The notes under the pieces: model-generated
The model's database searches: none
Told to the model about the DNA's origin: nothing
Seen by the model: the letters and a program-made list of their open reading frames with translations, nothing else
Assembly: GCA_028279275.1 (NCBI GenBank)
Contig: JANQOB010000003.1
Location: 1-64,000 of the forward strand
Length of the DNA: 64,000 bases
Direction: 5' to 3'
Origin: Gammaproteobacteria bacterium
GTDB lineage: Bacteria > Pseudomonadota > Gammaproteobacteria > UBA4575
In this document: piece after piece, positions 55,975 to 64,000 of the stretch
How positions within the stretch are numbered: the first letter of the stretch is position 1
Layout: each line of letters opens with the position of its first letter
Position numbers and translations under genes: made by a program

Positions 55975-57126
55975 TTACTGTGCCTGCTTATATGTTTGCA
56001 TCATCGTGATGAAACCATTGAATAAAGGTTTTACATCTTGCGGACCAGGACTGGCTTCAGGATGACCTTGAAAACTGTAAGCAGGTTTTTGTGTATGGCG
56101 AATGCCTTGTAAAGAACCATCAAACAAAGATCGGTGGGTCGCCTCTAGTTCACTTGGCAAGGTTTTTTCGTCTACGGCAAAACCATGGTTCTGACTACTA
56201 ATCATTACCGTTTTGGTTTTTAAGTCTTGTACTGGATGATTCGCTCCATGATGACCGAACTTCATTTTGATAGTTTTTGCCCCACACGCTAAACCTAAAA
56301 GTTGGTGCCCTAAGCAAATACCAAATGTCGGTATACCTGCCGCAATGATTTCTCGTATAGATTTGATTGCATAATCACAAGGCTCAGGATCACCGGGTCC
56401 ATTTGAAAGGAATACACCATGCGGTTTTTTTGCTAATACATCGTTTGCTGATGTTTTCGCAGGAATCACTTCAAGTTCACAACCTAAGTCATGAAGAATG
56501 CGAAGAATGTTACGTTTCACTCCAAAGTCATAAGCCAATACTTTGAATTTTTTTTGATCTTGAAGACTTTGATACCCCTCTTCTAAAGACCAACAGCCTT
56601 CATCCCATGGATAAGCTTCGGCAGTTGTTACTTCCTTGGCTAAATCCATTCCTTTCAAACCTGGAAACGCTTTAGCCGCTGCTATGGCTTCTTCTTTGTT
56701 AATCGCGTCCTGCGTTTGACCTGCAATAATGGCACCGTTTTGCGCACCTTTTTCTCGCAAAATCCTTGTCAATCTTCGTGTGTCAATATCGGCTATGGAA
56801 ACAATATTATTTTTTTGTAAATAAGAAGATAAATCAGAATCTTGACGCCAATTGCTAACTTGTTCGGGTAAGTCCCGAATAACTAAACCTGTAGCAAAAA
56901 TCTTGTTTGATTCTTCATCTTCACTATTGGTCCCCACATTACCTATATGCGGGTAAGTAAGTGTGATGATTTGTTGTGCATATGAAGGATCGGTGAGAAT
57001 TTCTTGATATCCTGTCATGGAAGTGTTGAAAACAACTTCCCCTACCGACAAACCCGATATACCAATAGAGCTTCCCCAAAAAAGACTCCCGTCTTCCAAG
57101 GCAAGCAAGGCGGGTTGTTGGCTCAA
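55975..57126 (-). CDS. carA: Carbamoyl-phosphate synthase small subunit
   Basis: 383 aa glutamine amidotransferase subunit. Catalytic Cys in [15 protein letters not shown], His/Glu in [14 protein letters not shown] start with GAAGAGGAGAGC upstream. Supplies ammonia to CarB. Its leader contains a strong hairpin with a U-run, suggesting attenuation. Confidence 0.98.
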   Translation of the reverse strand: MSQQPALLALEDGSLFWGSSIGISGLSVGEVVFNTSMTGYQEILTDPSYAQQIITLTYPHIGNVGTNSEDEESNKIFATGLVIRDLPEQVSNWRQDSDLSSYLQKNNIVSIADIDTRRLTRILREKGAQNGAIIAGQTQDAINKEEAIAAAKAFPGLKGMDLAKEVTTAEAYPWDEGCWSLEEGYQSLQDQKKFKVLAYDFGVKRNILRILHDLGCELEVIPAKTSANDVLAKKPHGVFLSNGPGDPEPCDYAIKSIREIIAAGIPTFGICLGHQLLGLACGAKTIKMKFGHHGANHPVQDLKTKTVMISSQNHGFAVDEKTLPSELEATHRSLFDGSLQGIRHTQKPAYSFQGHPEASPGPQDVKPLFNGFITMMQTYKQAQ

Positions 57127-57170
57127 AAAATTGCTCTCCTCTTCAAACCCAGTTACAACAGGCGCAGATG

Positions 57171-57201
57171 TAAAAACGGGACGACCCTATGGTCATCCCG
57201 T
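57171..57201 (-). terminator. Terminator-like hairpin in the carA leader
   Basis: ACGGGA-C-GACC and GGTC-A-TCCCGT (57176-57201) form an 11-bp stem with one mismatch and a four-base loop; on the minus strand five U residues follow. It lies about 50 bases before the carA start, so it can only act on the carAB transcript itself. Confidence 0.65.
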
Positions 57202-57508
57202 AATTCTTATACAGTCGGTGTGGACCGGGAGAATTGTACTCAAATCAAACGCCTAGTGAAACAAACAATTTTGTTTTTGCCCAAATTCTGATCAATTCCT
57301 AACAAACAAGCACTATCCGTTTCAATAGGGAAAGGGTGTCTAAATTTAGTGCACCGATGCACTAAAAGTTTTCAGATTTAAAAAAATACACATTTTCAAA
57401 AACGTATGTAACTGATTTATAGACATGAATTATTTGGTACGTTTGTTGCAGCCAATTAGTTGTACACGTTTGAGAACAGTATTTTTTTGAATGAAATATT
57501 TTCCATTC
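57202..57508. other. Upstream region of carA, no gene recognised
   Basis: Probably holds the carAB promoter: a TACAAT hexamer on the minus strand near 57235 is the best -10 candidate but its -35 partner is weak. The rest is AT-rich without ORFs. Confidence 0.4.
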
Positions 57509-57585
57509 GTTTACCCTTCGTAAACCTCCTCCGCAGGGATTTACGATTTACTTCGCCCCGCCCAAACCCCGCGGGGCTTTTATTT
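57509..57585 (+). ncRNA. Structured element with competing hairpins and an intrinsic terminator
   Basis: GTTTAC (57509-57514) can pair with GTAAAC (57520-57525), but CGTAAA (57519-57524) can instead pair with TTTACG (57540-57545); the two are mutually exclusive. A GCCCCG/CGGGGC terminator stem with TTTTATTT follows (57555-57585). No plus-strand gene lies upstream, so this is either the 3' end of a small RNA or a leader for the small ORFs downstream. Confidence 0.45.
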
Positions 57586-57605
57586 AAATTTAACTTAGTA
57601 GAAAA

Positions 57606-57674
57606 ATGTATGAATTTATATTTTTAATAATGGGCTTAGCAGCAGCGTATATCATATGGGAACAGTTCAAATAA
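57606..57674 (+). CDS. Possible 22-aa hydrophobic peptide
   Basis: ATG-initiated, begins MYEFIFLIMGLAAAYII, one hydrophobic helix and a short polar end. It lies about 20 bases after the terminator stem. No clear ribosome binding site; speculative. Confidence 0.25.
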   Translation: MYEFIFLIMGLAAAYIIWEQFK

Positions 57675-57758
57675 CAATTTATAACTGATAAATACCTAAT
57701 TGAATGTATTTTACAGAATTACAACTAGCTATATAAGCTAAAAAAATAATAATAAAAA

Positions 57759-57872
57759 ATGAAAATAAAAATTAATAATTATTTAAAAAAGATTGTTTCT
57801 CCAGATTTTATTTTATTCGCATTAGGACTATCTGGGCTTATTCTTTCTGTATTTAATAGCCTAAATACATAA
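57759..57872 (+). CDS. Possible 37-aa single-helix membrane protein
   Basis: Basic start (MKIKINNYLKKIVSPDF) followed by one hydrophobic helix (ILFALGLSGLILSVF). The positive-inside arrangement looks protein-like, but no ribosome binding site is visible in the A-rich upstream sequence. Confidence 0.3.
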   Translation: MKIKINNYLKKIVSPDFILFALGLSGLILSVFNSLNT

Positions 57873-57940
57873 GGCTATGCCACTTTCAAAATGATGGTTG
57901 TAATTGATTCGCGTAGAGTCGCTTGCAGATATTCAATATT

Positions 57941-58546
57941 CTAAAATGAATCTTCAACAACTAGCTCACCTAAAGGAATCTGTCCCGGTTTCGGCCATGG
58001 TTCTTTAATACCTTTTCCAATCGCAACCATTGGCCCCATTACATAATCTTTTGGCAGGTTGATAAGCTCAGCGACCTTTTCATGTTCAAACCCAATCATC
58101 GGGCAAGACTGATAACCTAGCGCTTGTGCTGCGAGCATGAGGGTTTGCATCGCCATACCTATTGAGCGTTGAGCTTCATCCCGCTGCAACCAATCTTTGC
58201 CTTCGTGAAAAGGTCCTATCCAGTTTACTAATAATTCTGCAACTTCTTCAGGCGCATCCTTCCAATAACGCTCTGGATTCTTTTTCCAAGCATTTACATC
58301 TGCAGTAAATAACACGAGCATCGAAGCGTCTGTCATTTGTGATTGATCATTCCCAAACTCAGAACGAATACGTGCGCGTAACTGCGGATCACGAAGTATT
58401 ACAAAACGCCAATGCTGTATATTAAAACTAGTGGGTGCCTGGATAGTAGCTTCAAGTAATTTAGTTTCTTCTTCTTTTGTCAGTTTGTGATTTTTATCAA
58501 AATGCTTTACTGATCGGCGTTTATATATGGCTTCTATGGTTTTCAT
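57941..58546 (-). CDS. Nitroreductase-family flavoprotein
   Basis: 201 aa. FMN-binding NAD(P)H oxidoreductase fold: IYKRRSVKHFDKNH at the N-terminus (FMN phosphate), APTSFNIQHWRFVIL, and AMQTLMLAAQALGYQSCPM, GPMVAIGKG near the C-terminus. Reduces nitro compounds or quinone-like substrates; physiological substrate unknown. Monocistronic, inserted between carA and dapB relative to the usual gene order. Confidence 0.9.
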   Translation of the reverse strand: MKTIEAIYKRRSVKHFDKNHKLTKEEETKLLEATIQAPTSFNIQHWRFVILRDPQLRARIRSEFGNDQSQMTDASMLVLFTADVNAWKKNPERYWKDAPEEVAELLVNWIGPFHEGKDWLQRDEAQRSIGMAMQTLMLAAQALGYQSCPMIGFEHEKVAELINLPKDYVMGPMVAIGKGIKEPWPKPGQIPLGELVVEDSF

Positions 58547-58592
58547 ATTTATTCATTTAAAGATCTTTAATTATAGGTTTCGTGATTAAAGC

Positions 58593-58622
58593 AATTGACT
58601 GAGAAGAACCCGAAGCGGTTAT
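58593..58622 (-). repeat. Decayed half-copy of the array repeat outside the array
   Basis: GACTGAGAAGAACCCGAAGC (from 58597), followed by GGTTATT, aligns with the array module that reads GACTGCTAACGACCCAAAGC then GGTCATT in R14. It overlaps the stop codon of the secreted protein gene at 58619, the same arrangement as in five array units. Confidence 0.5.
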
Positions 58623-59017
58623 TCAATTCTAACTATGGTTGTTTGCATTCCATCACTAGATTCAAAAATAAACTCTTTTTCGTCAACCGAAATAATCTTG
58701 TCTGAAATTTTATGTCCAATCGGTAAAATTTTAATATTACTTGATTCAACTATTTCCACATTAGAGTATCCGTCTTTAACTTGCCAATTTGACTTATATC
58801 TATATTCTTCTACAACTTCTCCATCAATTAATATTTTCCCAATTGTGATTATGGTCCCATCATCCCTATAGTGCTCCGTCGCAACAGATTTAAAATTATC
58901 ATTCTCAAAGACACTTGACCATTTTCCAACAATCAAGTTAAAAAGATTTTGATCTGAATCTGACGCAATGCCACATGTCGAAAATAATACAATAAAGCCA
59001 ATTAAAATTGATTTCAT
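58619..59017 (-). CDS. Secreted hypothetical protein, lipocalin-like in style
   Basis: 132 aa from ATG 59017, which has GAGGAAG upstream; the TTG at 59029 lies inside that ribosome binding site and is rejected. Signal peptide MKSILIGFIVLFSTCGIAS. Mature part starts NLFNLIVGKWSSVFENDNF and is strand-rich to the end, like small beta-barrel stress proteins. Its stop (GAA-TAA-CCGC) falls in a decayed array module, so it may be a displaced cassette. Confidence 0.65.
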   Translation of the reverse strand: MKSILIGFIVLFSTCGIASDSDQNLFNLIVGKWSSVFENDNFKSVATEHYRDDGTIITIGKILIDGEVVEEYRYKSNWQVKDGYSNVEIVESSNIKILPIGHKISDKIISVDEKEFIFESSDGMQTTIVRIE

Positions 59018-59095
59018 AAACTTCCTCAAAAATAATTTTTACTGAATATATCTGTTCTTATTTTTATTTGAGCCGTTAACTTTATTTTAATTAAT

Positions 59096-59314
59096 TTAAT
59101 ATCCTCGCTCCTGCAATTCTTTTTCCCTTTTTTCGGCGGCATCCATTAAGGTTTGTTCAACGCCTTTGGCTTTATCTAAAGCAGATTCATAACCCTTAAA
59201 CACATTGTCATCACTGAGTTTTGCAGAGTCAGGCTTTTCTTCAACATACGATTGATCACTACACCCGACAAATAAGAGTGTATTTAGTATTAAAATTATA
59301 ATTAGATACTTCAT
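59096..59314 (-). CDS. Small lipoprotein
   Basis: 72 aa from ATG 59314. Lipobox LFVGC, acylated Cys18. The short mature part is charged and helical (YESALDKAKGVEQTLMDAAE, KREKELQERGY). No family recognised; size and composition resemble small envelope lipoproteins. Confidence 0.65.
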   Translation of the reverse strand: MKYLIIILILNTLLFVGCSDQSYVEEKPDSAKLSDDNVFKGYESALDKAKGVEQTLMDAAEKREKELQERGY

Positions 59315-59337
59315 ATTCACAATAAGATAAATATGAA

Positions 59338-59658
59338 TTATAAGTCCAACCAGAGTTTTTTAGGCTGCCGCATGCCTGCTATTTTGCACCCTTGCTGACC
59401 GTAACCATATGGGAAAAGGCCATATACATACTTTCGTGTTGCTTTTTCCGGACCCAACTCTTGTTTTAACTTTTTTAATATTTTTCGTAACTCCGGAACT
59501 GCACCATGATACGAATAATACTCACGAATGAGATGAATCAAATTCCAACGCTCATCTGTTAATTCTACATTTTCTTTTTCTGCTATATATTCAGCAACTT
59601 CCTCTGTCCAATCTTCGGGATCTAAAAGAAATCCATCATCATCTGTTTTAATGTCCAT
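59338..59658 (-). CDS. DsrC/TusE-family protein lacking the C-terminal cysteine
   Basis: 106 aa. Fold landmarks: DDDGFLLDPEDWTEEVAEYI, LTDERWNLIHLIREYYSYHG, FPYGYGQQGCKIAGMRQP. The usual penultimate cysteine (the one kept in TusE) is replaced: the C-terminus ends KKLWLDL, whereas the cysteine 11 residues earlier, typical of DsrC, is present. So it cannot act by the classical DsrC two-cysteine mechanism. Its ATG overlaps the stop of the transporter gene (TAATG), so the two are translationally coupled. Confidence 0.8.
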   Translation of the reverse strand: MDIKTDDDGFLLDPEDWTEEVAEYIAEKENVELTDERWNLIHLIREYYSYHGAVPELRKILKKLKQELGPEKATRKYVYGLFPYGYGQQGCKIAGMRQPKKLWLDL

Positions 59659-60020
59659 TATGTTTTGCTAAAAAATAAATAACCTGCCAATCCTATCAAG
59701 ATTAATGAAAATATCTTTTTAAAATTCGCGGTGGATATATGTTCTAAAACATGTGGACCAATTTGTGCACCAATTATTCCTCCTAAGCCTAAAGCAATGG
59801 CAATTTTAAAATCTACATTGGCAAATTTCGCATGTGCGAATACTGCAGATATTGAAATAATTAAAATGGCTAAAAAAGAGGTGCCCACTGCTTTTTGTGC
59901 GGAATAGCCAAGCGCAATTAATAAAGGCACCATTAAAAATCCACCCCCCAGGCCCGTAAATGACGCCGCAATTCCAATGAACAACCCAGAAAATAAAAGC
60001 AAAACATAAGTTAACGCCAT
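59658..60020 (-). CDS. Half-size TSUP (TauE/SafE) family transporter
   Basis: 120 aa from ATG 60020 (GGAG six bases upstream). About four transmembrane helices; LFIGIAASFTGLGGGFLMVP is the family signature. Normal TSUP proteins have about 250 aa with this domain duplicated, so this is a half-size form that would need to dimerise. Family members move sulfite, sulfoacetate or related organosulfur anions. Coupled to the DsrC/TusE-like gene, which supports a sulfur-related role. Confidence 0.82.
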   Translation of the reverse strand: MALTYVLLLFSGLFIGIAASFTGLGGGFLMVPLLIALGYSAQKAVGTSFLAILIISISAVFAHAKFANVDFKIAIALGLGGIIGAQIGPHVLEHISTANFKKIFSLILIGLAGYLFFSKT

Positions 60021-60139
60021 GAAAATCTCCAATGTTCTGTTAGATTACATTTCAAATCGATAATGACAGTAGATGAAAACGTTTCAGGTTTGGTGAACTT
60101 GTTATTACAAACAAGCATGCAAAAAGAGACAAAAGTGCT

Positions 60140-60946
<807 letters not shown>

Positions 60947-60990
60947 CTATTTTAGCTAGATTTATATAAGTGAGTTGTGAAAATTATGGA

Positions 60991-61087
60991 TTTTGTGTCG
61001 AGATTAGGCACACTAATTTCGAGCAGCAGAGTTTACCTGAAGTAAATGAGCAGCGCAGAAATTATTGTAACGACATCTCGGCGCAAA
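60991..61087. repeat. Dispersed palindromic element, copy 3 (MITE-like)
   Basis: About 97 bp between dnaJ and dapB. Ends TTTTGTGTCGAGA and TCTCGGCGCAAA are roughly inverted; inner GAGTTTAC / GTAAATGAGC as in copy 2. No ORF. Confidence 0.65.
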
Positions 61088-61097
61088 GGACATATTT

Positions 61098-62222
61098 TCA
61101 CTCGTCCCAGAATTTTAGGTTGTCAAAGAAGCCTCTAACATTATCCGTCCATGAATGAGATTTAGGGCTATGGCGATCTCCACCTTTTTCTAATTCGGTA
61201 GAAAAGTCCTGGATGAGTTCTTTTTGTTTTTTTGTTAAGTTAATAGGTGTTTCAACGACAGTAGTGCATAACATATCACCTGTGGTACCACCCCTTACAG
61301 GTTTCACGCCTTTACCACGTAATCTAAATAATCGTCCCGATTGCGTTTCGCTTGGGATTTTTAATTTAACTTTTCCATTTAATGTCGGTACTTCGATTTC
61401 ACCACCTAAAGCAGCCATACTGAAACTGATGGGCACTTGGCATAATAAATCATTATCATCGCGGGTAAATAGTTCATGTGGACGTACATTAATTTCCACA
61501 TAAAGATCACCGGGCGGTCCATTATTTGGTCCCGCTTCACCTTCACCTGATAGACGAATTCGATCTCCTGTATCTACGCCTGCAGGAACTTTAATGGATA
61601 ATTTTTTGTTTTGTTTGGTGCGACCGCTACCATTACAAGCATCACAAGGAACTCTAATGATTTTGCCTTTGCCTCTACATTTAGGGCAGGTTTGTTGAAT
61701 AGAAAAGAAGCCTTGTTGCATGCGAACTTGTCCAACACCGCCACATGTTTCACACGTTTCAATTGTTGAATTTGGAGCAGCACCTGAACCATCGCACTTT
61801 TCACAGGTTGTTTGTTTTGGAATCTCGATTGTTGACTCAGCACCAAACACAGCTTCTTCAAGACTGAATTGCAATCCGTATTGCAGATCTGCTCCGCGGT
61901 AGACACGCTGTCCGCCTCCGCGACCACCACCAAAGATGTCACCAAAAATATCACCGAAAATATCACCGAAATCTGTTGCCCCGCCTCCAACACCTCCTTG
62001 CACGCCCGCATGACCAAACTGGTCATAAGCTTGGCGTTTACCAGGATCACCTAAAACCTCATAGGCTTCTTTGGCTTCTTTAAATTTTTCTTCGGCTTCT
62101 TTGTCACCTGGATTACGATCAGGGTGATACTTCATTGCAAGACGTCGGAAGGTTTTTTTTAATTCTCCTTCACTCACGTTCCGTTCTACCCCTAGAACAT
62201 CGTAATAATCTTTTTTATCCAT
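61098..62222 (-). CDS. dnaJ: Chaperone protein DnaJ
   Basis: 374 aa. J-domain with [10 protein letters not shown], a Gly/Phe-rich segment (about 75-105), four zinc-finger repeats ([32 protein letters not shown]) and C-terminal substrate-binding domains. Stimulates DnaK ATPase and delivers unfolded clients. Downstream of dnaK across a terminator-like hairpin. Confidence 0.99.
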   Translation of the reverse strand: MDKKDYYDVLGVERNVSEGELKKTFRRLAMKYHPDRNPGDKEAEEKFKEAKEAYEVLGDPGKRQAYDQFGHAGVQGGVGGGATDFGDIFGDIFGDIFGGGRGGGQRVYRGADLQYGLQFSLEEAVFGAESTIEIPKQTTCEKCDGSGAAPNSTIETCETCGGVGQVRMQQGFFSIQQTCPKCRGKGKIIRVPCDACNGSGRTKQNKKLSIKVPAGVDTGDRIRLSGEGEAGPNNGPPGDLYVEINVRPHELFTRDDNDLLCQVPISFSMAALGGEIEVPTLNGKVKLKIPSETQSGRLFRLRGKGVKPVRGGTTGDMLCTTVVETPINLTKKQKELIQDFSTELEKGGDRHSPKSHSWTDNVRGFFDNLKFWDE

Positions 62223-62250
62223 GGTAGTAAAATTTTTTAGCTAAATATGA

Positions 62251-62284
62251 AAAATCCGAGGACGTCTTCACGTACTCGGATTTT
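62251..62284 (-). terminator. Hairpin between dnaK and dnaJ
   Basis: AAAATCCGAG (62251-62260) pairs perfectly with CTCGGATTTT (62275-62284) over ten bases, with U-rich sequence on the 3' side in either direction. It probably reduces read-through from dnaK into dnaJ. Confidence 0.75.
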
Positions 62285-62312
62285 CTAATTAAGTTTTATA
62301 GCAACTTAAAAA

Positions 62313-64000
62313 TTATTTTTTGTCATCAACTTCTTCAAACTCTGCATCTACTACATCATCATCTGTAGCATTACCTGCATCTTGTGTGCCCGATGTTCCA
62401 CTCGCATCGGCACTTGCAGCATCTTGCGCATACATGCGCTCCGCGAGCTTGCTTGACGCTTGAGCTAATGCTTGAGTTTTCGTCTCAATTACTTCTTTAT
62501 CATCTTTATCTAAAACTTCTTTAAGATCTTTAACTGCATTTTCAATTTGCATGCGCTCTTCCTGCTCAACTTTATCCCCCATTTCCTCAAGAGATTTTTC
62601 CGTAGCATGAATCATTTGATCTGCTGTATTGCGGGCTGCAACCAACTCGCTAAATTTCTTGTCTTCCTCTGCATGTGCTTCAGCATCTTTGACCATGTTT
62701 TCAATTTCATCATCAGACAAACCACTGGAAGCTTTGATCACAATCGATTGTTCTTTGCCAGTAGCTTTATCTTTAGCTGACACATTTAAAATACCATTCG
62801 CATCAATATCAAAGGTCACTTCAATTTGTGGCACTCCGCGTTGTGCTGGTGGAATATCTGTTAAATCAAAACGACCAAGAGATTTATTCGCCGTGGCTTG
62901 CTCACGCTCACCTTGCAGTACATGTACTGTTACAGCCGTTTGATTGTTTTCAGCGGTCGAAAACACTTGTTGTGCGTTGGTTGGAATCGTAGTGTTCTTT
63001 TCGATTAATTTCGTCATAACACCACCTAAGGTTTCAATGCCCAATGAAAGTGGCGTTACATCTAACAACAACACGTCTTTAACATCGCCACCTAGCACAC
63101 CCGCTTGAATAGCAGCACCTACCGCTACAGCTTCATCAGGGTTTACATCTTTGCGTGGCTCTTTGCCAAAAAAGTCTTGTACAGTTTCCTGCACCTTTGG
63201 CATACGTGTTTGACCACCTACCAAGATAACGTCATCAATATCAGATGCAGATATACCAGCATCCTTAAGTGCTTGCTTACATGGCGGAATTGTACGTTGC
63301 ACTAATTCATCAACTAATGACTCAAGCTTTGCACGTGTTAGCTTAATATTTAAATGTTTAGGGCCTGATGCATCCGCTGTAATGTATGGAAGATTAACTT
63401 CCGTTTGTTGACCAGAAGATAATTCAATTTTAGCTTTTTCAGCTGCTTCTTTAAGTCTTTGCAATGCAAGTGGATCATTGTGTAAATCAAAGCCTTGGTC
63501 TTTTTTGAATTCGTCCGCAAGGTAGTCAATTAAACGCATATCGAAATCTTCACCACCTAAGAAAGTGTCGCCATTTGTAGATAACACTTCGAATTGGTGT
63601 TCACCATCGACTTCGGCAATTTCGATAATCGAAATATCAAAAGTACCACCACCTAAATCATAAACAGCAATTTTGCTATCACCGCGTTTTTTGTCCATAC
63701 CATAAGCCAATGCAGCTGCAGTAGGCTCATTAATAATTCTTTTTACTTCGAGTCCCGCAATTTTGCCTGCGTCTTTAGTCGCTTGACGCTGTGAGTCATT
63801 AAAGTACGCAGGTACAGTAATAACCGCTTCAGTTACCTCTTCACCGAGATAATCTTCAGCCGTTTTTTTCATTTTCATTAACACTCGTGCAGAAATTTCA
63901 GGTGGTGCCATTTTTTTACCACCTACTTCTACCCATGCATCGCCGTTATCGGCTTTGATAATCTTATAGGGAACTAGCTTGATATCTTTTTGTACCGCGT
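62313..64000 (-). CDS. dnaK: Molecular chaperone DnaK (partial, 5' end outside window)
   Basis: C-terminal 562 residues or so; the frame stays open to the window edge ([19 protein letters not shown]), so the gene starts beyond it. Hsp70 landmarks: [16 protein letters not shown] (ATPase), [34 protein letters not shown], and a C-terminal [20 protein letters not shown] tail ending EFEEVDDKK. Confidence 0.98.
   Translation of the reverse strand, partial: AVQKDIKLVPYKIIKADNGDAWVEVGGKKMAPPEISARVLMKMKKTAEDYLGEEVTEAVITVPAYFNDSQRQATKDAGKIAGLEVKRIINEPTAAALAYGMDKKRGDSKIAVYDLGGGTFDISIIEIAEVDGEHQFEVLSTNGDTFLGGEDFDMRLIDYLADEFKKDQGFDLHNDPLALQRLKEAAEKAKIELSSGQQTEVNLPYITADASGPKHLNIKLTRAKLESLVDELVQRTIPPCKQALKDAGISASDIDDVILVGGQTRMPKVQETVQDFFGKEPRKDVNPDEAVAVGAAIQAGVLGGDVKDVLLLDVTPLSLGIETLGGVMTKLIEKNTTIPTNAQQVFSTAENNQTAVTVHVLQGEREQATANKSLGRFDLTDIPPAQRGVPQIEVTFDIDANGILNVSAKDKATGKEQSIVIKASSGLSDDEIENMVKDAEAHAEEDKKFSELVAARNTADQMIHATEKSLEEMGDKVEQEERMQIENAVKDLKEVLDKDDKEVIETKTQALAQASSKLAERMYAQDAASADASGTSGTQDAGNATDDDVVDAEFEEVDDKK

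Overview
The window is a stretch of gammaproteobacterial chromosome, moderately AT-rich. The gene content and order fit this: dnaK-dnaJ-dapB-carA-carB-greA-rlmE-ftsH-glmM-tpiA-secG-tRNA-Leu(GAG)-nuoA..N, then tRNA-fMet and rimP-nusA-infB-rbfA-truB-rpsO-pnp. Almost everything lies on the minus strand, so transcription runs from high to low coordinates. I cannot name a genus. No rRNA, prophage, CRISPR array or complete insertion sequence is visible.

Region by region. (1) 1-4.7 kb is a small accessory block: an N-terminal fragment of a membrane protein, msrB, an NTF2-like protein plus alpha/beta hydrolase pair divergent from an HxlR regulator with a palindromic operator candidate between them, and a secreted animal-type haem peroxidase. 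(2) 4.7-13.5 kb is the translation/RNA operon pnp-rpsO-truB-rbfA-infB-nusA-rimP, whose leader carries a promoter followed by an intrinsic terminator. (3) 13.6-15.0 kb holds a truncated haemoglobin, a DUF1840 gene and the initiator tRNA on the plus strand, with a decayed second copy of the tRNA 3' end downstream. (4) 15.07-31.12 kb is the unusual part: about 25 tightly packed one- or two-gene units, nearly all on the minus strand, separated by about 26 copies of a composite palindromic repeat. (5) 31.1-45.9 kb is the complete 14-gene complex I operon (nuoC and nuoD separate). (6) 46.3-57.1 kb is tRNA-Leu, secG, tpiA, glmM, ftsH, rlmE, greA, carB and carA. (7) 57.2-60.0 kb is a second small accessory block: a structured element with two possible small ORFs, a nitroreductase, a secreted protein ending in a decayed half of the array repeat, a lipoprotein, an odd DsrC/TusE-like protein and a half-size TSUP transporter. 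(8) 60.1-64.0 kb is dapB, dnaJ and the 3' part of dnaK.

The array repeat, read in gene direction, has two 26-nt palindromic modules. Module A (arms TGTCCGCT/AGCGGACA, loop near ATTGGCCGAA) follows the upstream gene's stop codon. A spacer of about 47 nt contains GGTTGGAATCA. Module B (TGTCCGGT/AGCGGACA, loop near AACGACCCAA) precedes the next gene. A and B are roughly inverted copies of each other, so the element of about 103 bp can form two small hairpins or one long imperfect one. Layout and cargo (DinB, NYN, DUF1428, DUF1801, DUF6869-like and DUF6572-like proteins, MORN repeats, M23 peptidase, many small secreted or lipid-anchored unknowns) resemble a mobile integron cassette array, but there is no integrase in the window and the repeats lack the canonical attC core. 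In five units the stop codon itself lies inside module A. This array is the best candidate for an undescribed system. A second dispersed element (three copies of about 100 bp, unrelated sequence) sits between core genes.
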